From the NCBI RefSeq assembly GCF_019249655.2, contig NZ_CP137557.1:874501-938500 (forward strand): 64,000 bases of DNA, in the 5' to 3' direction. Source of the stretch: Segatella copri. GTDB lineage: Bacteria; Bacteroidota; Bacteroidia; Bacteroidales; Bacteroidaceae. Positions within the stretch are counted from its first letter, which is position 1; each line of letters begins with the position of its first letter. The notes under the pieces were generated by a model. The model searched no databases. It saw only the letters and a program-made list of their open reading frames with translations, and was not told the origin of the DNA. Made by a program: the position numbers and the translations under genes. Shown in pieces: positions 36,878-44,911 of the stretch.

Positions 36878-36885
36878 CAAAATTA
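36878..36885 (-). promoter_or_regulatory. -7 element of the DUF3810 gene
   Basis: TAATTTTG on the minus strand, about 85 bases before ATG 36795. It faces the short-ORF promoter at 36930-36937. Confidence 0.55.
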
Positions 36886-36929
36886 CAAAACTTTTCTGAA
36901 TAATTGACACGGCGAGCCTGTTTTTTTTG

Positions 36930-36937
36930 TATCTTTG
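36930..36937 (+). promoter_or_regulatory. -7 element of a short ORF
   Basis: TATCTTTG on the plus strand, 34 bases before the ATG at 36971. TTGAC at 36904-36908 is a loose -33 candidate, slightly far upstream. Confidence 0.6.
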
Positions 36938-36970
36938 CGGTTGTAAAGGCAGATTATTAACATCAAAAGC

Positions 36971-37090
36971 ATGGGAGGAACTATTATGAAACAGACATTG
37001 GAAGAATTCGAGGCTAGGGGCCTTGAGTATGAGAACCTCTATAATGAGGAAGATGAGCGCAGAGAATATAATTCAATCTGGTACACCTGA
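36971..37090 (+). CDS. Orphan short ORF (39 codons) with its own promoter and terminator
   Basis: The ORF reads MGGTIMKQTLEEFEARGL and ends SIWYT before TGA. A second ATG at 36986 would give 34 residues. The protein is acidic and helical, without signal or membrane segment. A -7 box (36930) lies upstream and a strong terminator (37168-37221) downstream, so it forms a complete short transcription unit between two divergent or convergent larger genes. It may be a small protein or an ORF on a small RNA. Not recognised. Confidence 0.55.
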   Translation: MGGTIMKQTLEEFEARGLEYENLYNEEDERREYNSIWYT

Positions 37091-37167
37091 TTCGTTGTAA
37101 ATTTTCAGATTGTATCTCCTGATTGGATTATTTGTTATATAAAAAGGTTAAGATAGGTTCGGATAAT

Positions 37168-37221
37168 AAAAGGCTATGCCCTATTGCTCGTTCTGATGCA
37201 ATAACAGCATAGCCTTTTTTT
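37168..37221. terminator. Bidirectional terminator
   Basis: AAAAGGCTATGC (37168-37179) pairs with GCATAGCCTTTT and continues to T7 (37207-37221); an inner hairpin TATTGC/GCAATA is in the loop. It ends the short ORF unit and, in the other direction, the peptidase M15 gene. Confidence 0.88.
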
Positions 37222-37272
37222 ATGTATTTTCGAAGTTTCTCTTGCTTTCTTGCTTTCGAGGCTTTTCTTTTT

Positions 37273-37971
37273 CTATTTCTCAAAATGCTGGTAATCCTTG
37301 CTGTGCTTCCAGTCGCCTCCCCATCTGAATCCCTTTGCCTTGAAGAGGCGGTAGCAGAGGTCGCCTTTTTTAATCATGTAAACATGATGCTTGCTGCGGT
37401 CGAGATAGGGGCGTGCCGTGGCTGGCTCCACCACATCCTTGCCGTTTTTCAGCCGTTTGTGATAGGGGTTATAGAGCGTGTTGATATCGATGGCAAGTCC
37501 CTTGCCGTGCTTCGAAACGGTATGGGTATGCGAGATGAAGCGGAAGTTGAAGCTGGATGAGTTGTTGGCTCTCATCGCCCTTTCGTCATTGGCATCCCAA
37601 TAGTCGATGAGTCTCATTCGCTCTATCGGATATTTCGCCTCGTAGAGCTTTTTGAGAATATCGAGTACATCTGCCGCTATCGCCTTGTTCACCACCATTT
37701 CTCCCACTATCTTCCTGCCGTCCTTATCCACATGCAGGCATTGCAGATATCGCAGTTCGCTTCTTTTTACGGTGCAGTTCTTCTTATACGTCTTCCCCTG
37801 CATCAGGCGGAAAATATCATCAGGAATGGGGGAAATGGAGAAGAAATGCTTCTCTCCCAGTTTTCTGATGGTTTGCTCGCTGACGATATCTCCCGGCTTC
37901 TGTGCCTTGGATGGAAGGCAGAAAAGCATGGAAATAAACAGGCATATTATTGAAATTCTTTTTACTGTCAT
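37273..37971 (-). CDS. Peptidase M15-family (VanY-like) secreted protein
   Basis: 232 residues with a signal peptide (about 1-23, LPSKAQ). The motif SKHGKGLAIDIN supplies the zinc His and Asp of M15 D-Ala-D-Ala carboxypeptidases, and KDYQHFEK near the end the third His. It would trim peptidoglycan peptides in the periplasm. I use ATG 37971, because upstream sequence is the end of the Lrp gene. The Lrp regulator stop is 11 bases upstream, so they share a transcript. Confidence 0.88.
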   Translation of the reverse strand: MTVKRISIICLFISMLFCLPSKAQKPGDIVSEQTIRKLGEKHFFSISPIPDDIFRLMQGKTYKKNCTVKRSELRYLQCLHVDKDGRKIVGEMVVNKAIAADVLDILKKLYEAKYPIERMRLIDYWDANDERAMRANNSSSFNFRFISHTHTVSKHGKGLAIDINTLYNPYHKRLKNGKDVVEPATARPYLDRSKHHVYMIKKGDLCYRLFKAKGFRWGGDWKHSKDYQHFEK

Positions 37972-37982
37972 AACGTTTCTCC

Positions 37983-38459
37983 TTATTTTGCTACGGGAAT
38001 ATAATGCGAATCCTTGATTTCTCCAATCACGATGATGCTGTGGAGGCTTCCGATGCAGTCGATGTTTCCCAGGGTGTTGAGCATGAAGTCCTGATAGGCT
38101 TTCATATCGCGGGCATACACCTTGATCTGGAAGTCGTAATCGCCGGTGGTATTGTAGCATTCCGTTATCTGGTCGATGGTTTGTACGGTATCCATGAATT
38201 GCTGAATCAAGTCGTGGGTGTGCTGCTTCAATCGGATATTGCAGAGCACAATCACGTTGTGTCCCATCTTGTGATGATCCACTATCGCTCCATATCGCTG
38301 GATGTATCCCTCACGCTCCAGTCGCTTCTGTCGCTCGAAGGTGGGAGAAGGGGAGAGGTGTACTCTTGCGGCAAGTTCCTTCACGGTGAGTCGGGAGTTC
38401 TGCTGCAACAACTTGAGTATCTTGATATCGATTTCGTCGAGATTTTCTTCTGTAGCCAT
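37983..38459 (-). CDS. Lrp/AsnC-family transcriptional regulator
   Basis: 158 residues. The N-terminal helix-turn-helix has LTVKELAARVHLSPSPTFER (about 24-43). The C-terminal RAM domain has GDYDFQIKVYARDMKAYQDF and SIIVIGEIKDS. It is expected to bind an amino acid and control nearby genes. It is divergent from a methionine synthase-like gene with overlapping promoters (38528-38594), so that gene is its likely target. It is followed by the M15 peptidase after 11 bases. Confidence 0.94.
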   Translation of the reverse strand: MATEENLDEIDIKILKLLQQNSRLTVKELAARVHLSPSPTFERQKRLEREGYIQRYGAIVDHHKMGHNVIVLCNIRLKQHTHDLIQQFMDTVQTIDQITECYNTTGDYDFQIKVYARDMKAYQDFMLNTLGNIDCIGSLHSIIVIGEIKDSHYIPVAK

Positions 38460-38527
38460 TGTTCCTTTGTTTCTGTTTTTTGTTTATTTTTGCAGAATAA
38501 TATTCTGCTGATTTTCTAAATACGCTG

Positions 38528-38594
38528 CAAAGATAGCATATTTTTCTGAATTGCGAAGAATATTTGGCAGATAATTTTCTTCTTCTTACCTTTG
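38528..38594. promoter_or_regulatory. Divergent promoters of the Lrp gene and the MetE-like gene
   Basis: On the minus strand TATCTTTG (38528-38535) serves the Lrp gene. On the plus strand TTTG (38563-38566), 20 bases, TACCTTTG (38587-38594) serves the MetE-like gene. The two lie about 30 bases apart, so a bound regulator could affect both. Confidence 0.82.
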
Positions 38595-38613
38595 CACTCG
38601 CAATTCCGGATGC

Positions 38614-38690
38614 AAAGAGCCGTTCATCATCAGATGATGGCAAATCAAGAGTCATTCATCATAAAAAAGATATTAAGAGTCATTCACCAT
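38614..38690 (+). repeat. Three imperfect direct repeats in the MetE-like leader
   Basis: Copies of AAGAGYCRTTCAYCAT occur at 38615-38630, 38647-38662 and 38675-38690, spaced 32 and 28 bases apart, all downstream of the predicted start and before ATG 38714. Confidence 0.7.
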
Positions 38691-38713
38691 TTAAAAATAT
38701 AGGAGATAAAATA

Positions 38714-39847
38714 ATGAGTAACGTAAGAAATATACATTTTGAGGCAGTGGGCAGCTATTTGCGCCCTGCAGAGTTGAAGGAAGCAAGAGCCAAGTTTGCT
38801 GATGGCAAGATTTCTGCCACCGACCTTCGCAGCATCGAAGACCGTCTGATTACTGAGGTCATCAAGCAGCAGAAGGCGCATCGCCTGCCTTATATCACCG
38901 ATGGCGAGTTTCGCCGCAGCTATTGGCATCTCGACTTTATGTGGGGTTTCAATGGTGTGGAACATATCGAACTGGAGCATGGCTACCAGTTTCATGGCGA
39001 GGAGACAACCAAGGGTTCTATCCAACTGACCGGCAAGATTACCGGCGAGAATCATCCTTTTATCAAGGATTTCCTGTTTGTGAAGAAGTTTGAGGAGTTG
39101 GATGCCAAGGGCGAGTATATCTTCGAGGCAAAGCAGACGGTTCCAGCTCCAGCACAGTTCCTTGCGGAACTGTTTCGTGGCAAGAATGCCGAGAACACCC
39201 GCAAGTTCTATCCTAACACCACCCAGCTGATTGAGGATATTGCCCAGGCTTATCGCACCTTCTTCCAGGAGATTTATGCAGCTGGTTGCCGCACCATCCA
39301 GCTGGATGATTGCACCTGGGGAATGATTGTGGATAGCGATTACTGGAAGGCTAAGGTGGGCAACGGGTTCACCCTTGAACAGGAAGCTCTGCAATATCTG
39401 AAGGTGAACAACCTTGCCATCGAGGGCAAACCGGAGGGGTTGACCATCAACACCCACGTATGCCGAGGCAATTATCATTCCTGCTATGCCACCAAAGGTG
39501 CCTACGATGCCGTAGCTCCTTATCTGTTTGCTCATGAGGATGTGGATACCTTCTATCTGGAGTATGACGATGAGCGTTCGGGCGGTTTCGAACCATTGAA
39601 ATATGTGGCAGATGGCAAGAAGGTGGTTCTGGGTTTGGTAACCTCCAAATCTCCAGTGTTGGAGGATAAGGCTACGGTTATCGCCAGAATCCACGAAGCT
39701 GCCAAGTATATTTCTCTCAATCGCTTAAGTCTCAGTCCTCAATGCGGCTTCGCCTCTTGCGAGATCGGCAATAAACTGACCGATGCTGAGCAATGGGCAA
39801 AGATTGATTTGGTTAGAGAGATTTCTGAGGAAGTTTGGGGAGAATAA
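38714..39847 (+). CDS. MetE-type (cobalamin-independent) methionine synthase C-terminal-like protein
   Basis: 377 residues, the length of YxjG/YxjH-type proteins that lack the N-terminal half of MetE. Zinc and substrate motifs include THVCRGN (His and Cys), TIQLDDCTWG and SPQCGFAS (Cys). It would transfer a methyl group to homocysteine or a related thiol. I prefer ATG 38714: the longer frame from 38564 runs through the promoter and the leader repeats. The Lrp gene is divergent. A REP-like block lies between this gene and the PepSY gene. Confidence 0.9.
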   Translation: MSNVRNIHFEAVGSYLRPAELKEARAKFADGKISATDLRSIEDRLITEVIKQQKAHRLPYITDGEFRRSYWHLDFMWGFNGVEHIELEHGYQFHGEETTKGSIQLTGKITGENHPFIKDFLFVKKFEELDAKGEYIFEAKQTVPAPAQFLAELFRGKNAENTRKFYPNTTQLIEDIAQAYRTFFQEIYAAGCRTIQLDDCTWGMIVDSDYWKAKVGNGFTLEQEALQYLKVNNLAIEGKPEGLTINTHVCRGNYHSCYATKGAYDAVAPYLFAHEDVDTFYLEYDDERSGGFEPLKYVADGKKVVLGLVTSKSPVLEDKATVIARIHEAAKYISLNRLSLSPQCGFASCEIGNKLTDAEQWAKIDLVREISEEVWGE

Positions 39848-39870
39848 AAGGTATTATTAAAACTCTACAC

Positions 39871-39948
39871 GCCCTGAAAGGGCAGAAGCTCCTAGCCCAG
39901 GGCAGCGCCCTGGGTTACGCATAAGCAAGAATGTCGCCCTGTAAGGGC
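39871..39948. repeat. REP-like block of three palindromes
   Basis: GCCCTGAAAGGGC (39871-39883), CCCAGGGC-AGC-GCCCTGGG (39896-39914) and GCCCTGTAAGGGC (39936-39948) follow each other between convergent genes. The block resembles intergenic REP-type repeats widespread in Bacteroidota, and the stems could also act as terminator hairpins. Confidence 0.75.
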
Positions 39949-39970
39949 AAAAGCTTTATATACCAATGAT

Positions 39971-41539
39971 TTATAAATGCTTTTGCCCTTTCTTCTTTCT
40001 CCTTTTTAATATGATATAGCCGGAAAGCAAAACCAGCGTAATCAGCAAGCCGGAGATGAAGACGAAAAGGTCGGAAAGAGGACCTAAGAATGGAGAATAG
40101 CATCTACCCACATGGAGTTCTAATGCCACATTCCAAAGCGACATAGGGATGGCTGAAAGCAACTCTGGGGTAGATGCTGTTTCACCTAAGCTCGCCCCTT
40201 TGCTATAATCGAAAATCACTTCTTTTCCTCCAAAGAAGTCCTTGGAATAACCGCTAACCAGATGGTTTGAAATCGGAATCATCGACTTTTCGATATTCTG
40301 TTTCCCCGTGAAATAATCCACTATCAGGTTCTTCTCCGGATACCAGCGGAACATGCCGCTGAAAGAACCAATCAGCCAACCACCTTTGCCGTCGCTCTCG
40401 AAAACGGTAACTCCCATCGGACTTACCTTTGGTGTCTTCTCCTTATTTAATAAGGTAGGTTGATGCTGGAAATGCTCATCTACACGCAGAAAACCTTCTG
40501 AGGTAGAAACAAGCCAGTTGCCCTCTGCTGCATCCCATCGGATGGCGCGAAGCTTATCGTGCCAGACATTTCCATCCTTCACTTTTTCTGTGGTCTTGTT
40601 CATGGCAAGCGGCACCATCAAAGGTGGGCGGAGGCACATGCCGGTAATGGAAATCCAAAGCGTCAGGATGATGGTGGCATATCCCAGTTTGTTGTGCCAT
40701 TTTGCATTGAAAACCATCTGTTTGCCAAGCTTCACCATTCTTTCTCTTGCCTGCAAACGCTTCTGTCGGCGAATACGGTAAGGCAGAATAAAGAGGATGA
40801 TGCCCGTAATCGAAAGGATGATGAGTACGATGGCGATGGCATCCACTATCAATCTGCCAGTTAATCCGAAGAAAGCACCGCTATGCAGATGCCAAACGGT
40901 TTTGAAGAGGGTAACCATCGGGGTAAAGCCTTCTGGTTGACCGATGATCTTTCGGGTTGCCATCAGATTTTCGCTTGCAGCATCTATCTTATCATTAGCA
41001 GTTTTCATCTTCTTGCCTGATATTTCATACACGGCAGAGCGGGTCATGGCGATGAGGCTCGTGCTATCTTTGGTCAATGTAATATCAGCGATTCTCTCAT
41101 GATTATCGGGTAATGGAAATCTTCTCCATTCCTTTCCGGTGAAGCGATAAACATCCATCATGGCAGCGCACCAGATTTCTCCATCCTTCGTCTGCACCAT
41201 GTTTCGGATATTTCTGCCATCCACGTTCTTGGGTAATCCCTTGTTAAAATCTTTCCAGCTTTTCATTTTTGAATCCGTAAGCCAGATGCCGCCGTAGCCA
41301 TAGGCCAAAACGGAATCATCAGATGCCTTGATGGAACCCTTGATAACGCCGTTATTGAAGTTCTGGATATGATAAGCCGGAGGCATCCAGCTCCTACTTA
41401 TATCGCAATCGGCAAAGAGCTGGCGATGGTTCAGGATGATGCCCGATACACAGAATACTAGCATGAAGACGGATAGTATAAGTCCGAACCATCGGTGGTA
41501 TTTCTTCCATGTGAAATGTTTGTTCTTTTTATCTCTCAT
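39971..41539 (-). CDS. PepSY-associated membrane protein
   Basis: 522 residues. The N-terminus has KYHRWFGLILSVFMLVFCVSGIILNH, the signature of PepSY-associated TM proteins. Further helices lie at about 225-250 and 275-300 and near the C-terminus (LFVFISGLLITLVLLSGYIIL), with periplasmic domains between. The middle resembles a small beta-propeller sequence of DSTSLIAM and GGIWLTD type. Members are linked to iron or siderophore reduction; that role is inferred. The last residues are KRRKKKGQKHL. Confidence 0.85.
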   Translation of the reverse strand: MRDKKNKHFTWKKYHRWFGLILSVFMLVFCVSGIILNHRQLFADCDISRSWMPPAYHIQNFNNGVIKGSIKASDDSVLAYGYGGIWLTDSKMKSWKDFNKGLPKNVDGRNIRNMVQTKDGEIWCAAMMDVYRFTGKEWRRFPLPDNHERIADITLTKDSTSLIAMTRSAVYEISGKKMKTANDKIDAASENLMATRKIIGQPEGFTPMVTLFKTVWHLHSGAFFGLTGRLIVDAIAIVLIILSITGIILFILPYRIRRQKRLQARERMVKLGKQMVFNAKWHNKLGYATIILTLWISITGMCLRPPLMVPLAMNKTTEKVKDGNVWHDKLRAIRWDAAEGNWLVSTSEGFLRVDEHFQHQPTLLNKEKTPKVSPMGVTVFESDGKGGWLIGSFSGMFRWYPEKNLIVDYFTGKQNIEKSMIPISNHLVSGYSKDFFGGKEVIFDYSKGASLGETASTPELLSAIPMSLWNVALELHVGRCYSPFLGPLSDLFVFISGLLITLVLLSGYIILKRRKKKGQKHL

Positions 41540-41573
41540 TATCTTTTCTTTTAATGCTTTTATAATTGGGCTG

Positions 41574-41604
41574 CAAAGTTAGTGATATTTTCCGACCTCT
41601 GCAA
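41574..41604 (-). promoter_or_regulatory. Promoter of the PepSY gene
   Basis: TAACTTTG (41574-41581) with TTG 20 bases upstream (41602-41604) on the minus strand. Confidence 0.72.
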
Positions 41605-41679
41605 TACCTAAAAATAATGATTTGAAAAGCCTTTGCCATTGGCAAAAACAAAGGATTCTCAATTTTTTCACTAAAAAAG

Positions 41680-41711
41680 TTTGGTGATTTCATGTTTTAC
41701 TAGTAACTTTG
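41680..41711 (+). promoter_or_regulatory. Promoter of greA
   Basis: TTTG (41680-41683), 20 bases, TAACTTTG (41704-41711) is a perfect Bacteroidota promoter about 70 bases before ATG 41781. Confidence 0.9.
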
Positions 41712-41780
41712 CACCCCGAAATTAAAAATCATCATTCTTAAGAACAATAAGATAAATAGATAATTAAGAAAATAGGAAAA

Positions 41781-42245
41781 ATGGAATATATGTCTCAAGA
41801 AGGCTACGATGAGCTCGTGGCCGAACTTCAACACATGGTTAACGTAGAGTTGCCAGCCGTTCGCGATGCAATTGCTGAGGCTCGCGACAAGGGTGACCTC
41901 AGTGAGAATTTCGAGTATCATGCTGCCAAGCGTGAGCAGGGCAAGCTTTTGAGTCGCATCAGCTTCAAGCAGAAGGTCTTGGAGAATGCCCGTGTCATCG
42001 ACAAGTCACGCCTGAAGAGCGATACCGTTGGCTTGTTGAGCAAGATTAAGATTACCAATCTCGCCAACAAGTGCAGCATGAGTTATGTTATCGTAAATCC
42101 TCACGAGGCTGATTTGCATAGTGGAAAAATCTCTATCAAGTCGCCTATCGCCAAGGCCCTTCTGGGTAAGAAAGCAGGTGATGAGGTAATGGTAAAGGTA
42201 CCAGCCGGCTTGCTGAAATTCCGCCTGGATAGCGTTGAGTTATAA
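41781..42245 (+). CDS. greA: Transcription elongation factor GreA
   Basis: 154 residues, usual length. The N-terminal coiled coil has RDKGDLSENFEYHAAKREQG with the catalytic acidic pair at its tip, and the C-terminal FKBP-like domain has SIKSPIAKALLGKKAGDEV. It restarts backtracked RNA polymerase. It stands alone between the PepSY and MutS-like genes, behind a strong promoter and before a strong terminator. Confidence 0.96.
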   Translation: MEYMSQEGYDELVAELQHMVNVELPAVRDAIAEARDKGDLSENFEYHAAKREQGKLLSRISFKQKVLENARVIDKSRLKSDTVGLLSKIKITNLANKCSMSYVIVNPHEADLHSGKISIKSPIAKALLGKKAGDEVMVKVPAGLLKFRLDSVEL

Positions 42246-42262
42246 TGTATTATTTAAAAGGA

Positions 42263-42312
42263 AAACTCCCGATAATTTGAAACTGATCAAATTATCGGGA
42301 GTTTCCCTTTTT
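42263..42312. terminator. Bidirectional terminator of greA and the MutS-like gene
   Basis: An 18-base inverted repeat (42263-42280 and 42287-42304) containing ACTCCCGATAATTTGA is followed by TTCCCTTTTT. The MutS-like stop is at 42316. Confidence 0.92.
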
Positions 42313-42315
42313 ATT

Positions 42316-44208
42316 CTAATATTTCTCCAGAATCTTATTCAGCAAGAAGGTAGCATTCTGGTTTCTTGCCACACCCTTCTGTATCTTATAAGTATAGGTA
42401 ACATCCGTGCCCAAATCTATCTCGAAACAATAGTTGTGGAATTTTCCTGATGCATCATTCTCCATCTTGGAAAGTTCCAAATCGTGGGTAGCAATGATGC
42501 CGCTCACCGGTTGCTTGGCGATGGCTTCGAGGAACTTTCTCGAACCATTCAGCTTATCCAATGAATTCGTTCCTTTCAGAATCTCATCCAGAATAATCAG
42601 CGTTCGGAGTGATTCCTTATTGCCCGCTATACTTTCCTTGCAGAACATTCCCTCTGCACTTTCCTTGCAGAACTTCAGAAGTTCCTCCAATCTGATCAAT
42701 TCTGCATTGAAATAAGAAATGCCATGCGTAAGATCATCGGTGGTTCTCATACTCGAGAACAATCTGAAACGGGAAATCTTCAGCTGATCCGCAAACACCG
42801 GCATACCCGCCATCGCCAGGATATAGTTCACACCCAGCGAACGGAGGAAGGTACTCTTTCCCGCCATGTTAGCTCCGGTGATGATATAATAGTTGTCATC
42901 CTTGATGTTGAAATCATTCTTCACCGCCTTGGCACCCAGGAAAGGATGATAGAGATTCTTTCCATCGAAAACGATTTCCGGACTTCCCGAAACAAACTCC
43001 GCCTCTTCCGCCTCCGGATGATTATATCGGAAATTCGCCATCGAAACCATTGCATCCATCTCGCTGATGATATGCATCCATTCCTCCATCTTCACCATAT
43101 AGGTATTCTTCCATTTCAGGAAACTGCGAACCAGGAAGAAATCGCTCAGCATGAAGGCATCGGTGAAGAAAAGACCCAGGAAGTTGCCTCTTCTGTCATA
43201 CCCCTTCAATATCTTTTCCAGTTGGGCAAAGGAAGGCAGGGCATCTGCCAGGGAATCCTGCATCTCCTTGCCTAATTCGCTATGAAAATTGCGCCTGTTG
43301 ATAAGCTGAAGTATCTGAGCATAGGCGATGAGCTGATGGCGAAGCTTGCCGCCATTGCTGTCTATCTTGTCAAGTGTCTGCTTGCAGACGAAGAATACCA
43401 CCATGTATTGAACCAACACCCACCACAGGGCGAAATCCACCGAAACCATATCGCATATCGATAGAATCACGGAACCGATGACTCCGATAATCATCAGCCA
43501 TCCGATAACGAGCGAAACCGGAGATCCAAACCATGCCGGCACCTCCATCTTCGAAACCTTCTGCATCGCATCCACCACCGCAGCTGAATCAATCTTCTTC
43601 ATCTTGCCATTCACCATTTTGCCATCCGCAGTTTGGCTTCTGTTCTTTTCGCCAAGTGCCAGGAATTCCATTCGCCAGTTTTCGCCTTCTCCCGCCAATT
43701 CCTTCTGCAAATCTCTTCTTCTTTTGATATCTTCCATATTCAGAGGCGTTTCCCGGGTAAGATTCCTGGCGAGTGCCTCCGAACCGCCCGATGTGATGGT
43801 TCGGCAGATGCGGTTGAACAGCGAACTCTTGCCGAAGACATCGAGGTCGAAGGAATAAGAATGCTGCGGATTCTGATAGGAATCGCCCGTTTCGAAAGGT
43901 GAGAAATCGCCCTCCCAAGCCTTGATTTCGTCCTGATAAACCTTGAGCAAAGCCGAAAGATGCTCTATCTTCTCCTTGTTCTTGTCGTCAAGTCGTCTGA
44001 TTCCCAGATAGGCAATCAGGCACAACGCCGCCCCCAACAGATAGTTCTGTGTATCCCCATCCAATGCGAAATAGCAGATTAGAAAAGCGAGGATGCCGCC
44101 AAAAGCTAGCAGCTCGCCCGTTATAAATCCTGTATTCTTATGCTTCAAGGCAGCTACCTCAGAAGCATATCGGCTTACATATTGTTGATAATTCTCCTTG
44201 ATATTCAT
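42316..44208 (-). CDS. Membrane-anchored MutS-like ATPase
   Basis: 630 residues. The C-terminal MutS ABC ATPase has Walker A GANMAGKSTFL, Walker B LIILDEIL and H-loop IIATHD. The N-terminal mismatch-recognition domain is absent. Two hydrophobic helices lie at about 30-70 (LLAFGGILAFLICYF, YLLGAALCLIAYLGI) and two at about 230-285 (LVIGWLMIIGVIGSVI, ALWWVLVQYMVVFFV). Such MutS-like proteins are conserved in Bacteroidota; function is unknown and may concern DNA at the membrane. The segments QTADGKMVNGKMKK and CKESAEGMFCKESIAGNKES look like local duplications. A palindrome lies upstream (44233-44250). Confidence 0.85.
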   Translation of the reverse strand: MNIKENYQQYVSRYASEVAALKHKNTGFITGELLAFGGILAFLICYFALDGDTQNYLLGAALCLIAYLGIRRLDDKNKEKIEHLSALLKVYQDEIKAWEGDFSPFETGDSYQNPQHSYSFDLDVFGKSSLFNRICRTITSGGSEALARNLTRETPLNMEDIKRRRDLQKELAGEGENWRMEFLALGEKNRSQTADGKMVNGKMKKIDSAAVVDAMQKVSKMEVPAWFGSPVSLVIGWLMIIGVIGSVILSICDMVSVDFALWWVLVQYMVVFFVCKQTLDKIDSNGGKLRHQLIAYAQILQLINRRNFHSELGKEMQDSLADALPSFAQLEKILKGYDRRGNFLGLFFTDAFMLSDFFLVRSFLKWKNTYMVKMEEWMHIISEMDAMVSMANFRYNHPEAEEAEFVSGSPEIVFDGKNLYHPFLGAKAVKNDFNIKDDNYYIITGANMAGKSTFLRSLGVNYILAMAGMPVFADQLKISRFRLFSSMRTTDDLTHGISYFNAELIRLEELLKFCKESAEGMFCKESIAGNKESLRTLIILDEILKGTNSLDKLNGSRKFLEAIAKQPVSGIIATHDLELSKMENDASGKFHNYCFEIDLGTDVTYTYKIQKGVARNQNATFLLNKILEKY

Positions 44209-44232
44209 TTTAATTTTACATAATAAGTTAAA

Positions 44233-44250
44233 TTCGTTAACATTAACGAA
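44233..44250. promoter_or_regulatory. 18-base palindrome upstream of the MutS-like gene
   Basis: TTCGTTAA-CA-TTAACGAA lies just before the start codon (25 bases), near a weak -7-like TACCTTTA (44253-44260). Operator candidate. Confidence 0.4.
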
Positions 44251-44267
44251 AATAAAGGTATTTAATC

Positions 44268-44298
44268 TTTGTTTGTAACGGAAAAACTCGTAACTTTG
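44268..44298 (+). promoter_or_regulatory. Orphan promoter with no gene downstream
   Basis: TTTG (44268-44271), 19 bases, TAACTTTG (44291-44298) is a full -33/-7 match on the plus strand, facing the 3' end of a minus-strand gene. Confidence 0.7.
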
Positions 44299-44304
44299 CG
44301 GCAG

Positions 44305-44376
44305 AGTTCATCCATCATTTGAAGGAAGGAAATCGAAGGACGTTAGGCCAAGATGCCTTGCGTCCTTTGCTGTTTT
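44305..44376 (+). ncRNA. Candidate small RNA
   Basis: The predicted transcript from the orphan promoter contains a nested stem AAGGACG (44336-44342)/CGTCCTT (44361-44367) with inner AGGC/GCCT, followed by TGCTGTTTT. It has no ORF of note. The hairpin could instead, or also, be the terminator of the minus-strand 178-residue gene whose stop is at 44375. Confidence 0.35.
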
Positions 44377-44911
44377 ATAAGACAGAAGGCAATCTACGTT
44401 CATATAGCTTTTCTATCTTATTACGTTTTTTATCCTTTCCTTCCAGCTTATAGGCTGTAAGCAAATAGTAATAATAATAGGGATGTTCTTTTTCCTCAGA
44501 GTCGATTCTTTTTGCCTCTTTGGGCTCAAGTACAATTACGTATTGTTCTGTCTTATCATATATGTACGTCCTTTTTTCGCGTCCGTTTTTTGTTGAGAAG
44601 ATCAGCATATTATCTTTTTTATGCTCTTCTATATGATACTTTATCCAATGTAAACGAACACTTCTTGCTTTGTCATATTCTCTGTGGTTAGTTGAATAAT
44701 CAACTACCTTTGTCGTTAAATGCCAAAATAACATTTCCAGTTTGTCCATTCCTTCCTTAGGAATTGGATAGATCTTCTTTTCTCGAAATGAGAATTTATT
44801 ATTATTTTGTATATCTCTATTGAATACGCCTCGCAAAGAGATTGTTCTTTGCGCTGGACTCATAGAATCTACTTCGAGAAGGGCATTATATTGCTTTAAA
44901 AGATTGTACAT
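44375..44911 (-). CDS. Hypothetical protein, nuclease-like C-terminus
   Basis: 178 residues, no signal peptide. The sequence RSVRLHWIKYHIEEH, TYIYDKTEQYVIVLEPKE and YYYYYLLTAYKL resembles the phage-barnase/EndoU/colicin-RelE-like nuclease (PBECR) group, which is my best guess and unverified. It overlaps the upstream DUF3800 gene by one base (TAATG). Base composition is clearly AT-richer than neighbours. With the DUF3800 protein it makes a two-gene cassette that could be a toxin-type or defence module. Confidence 0.65.
   Translation of the reverse strand: MYNLLKQYNALLEVDSMSPAQRTISLRGVFNRDIQNNNKFSFREKKIYPIPKEGMDKLEMLFWHLTTKVVDYSTNHREYDKARSVRLHWIKYHIEEHKKDNMLIFSTKNGREKRTYIYDKTEQYVIVLEPKEAKRIDSEEKEHPYYYYYLLTAYKLEGKDKKRNKIEKLYERRLPSVL

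Noticed and set aside
38564..38713. Longer start for the MetE-like protein
   Set aside because: The extra 50 codons cover the -33/-7 promoter and leader repeats, so they are not coding.
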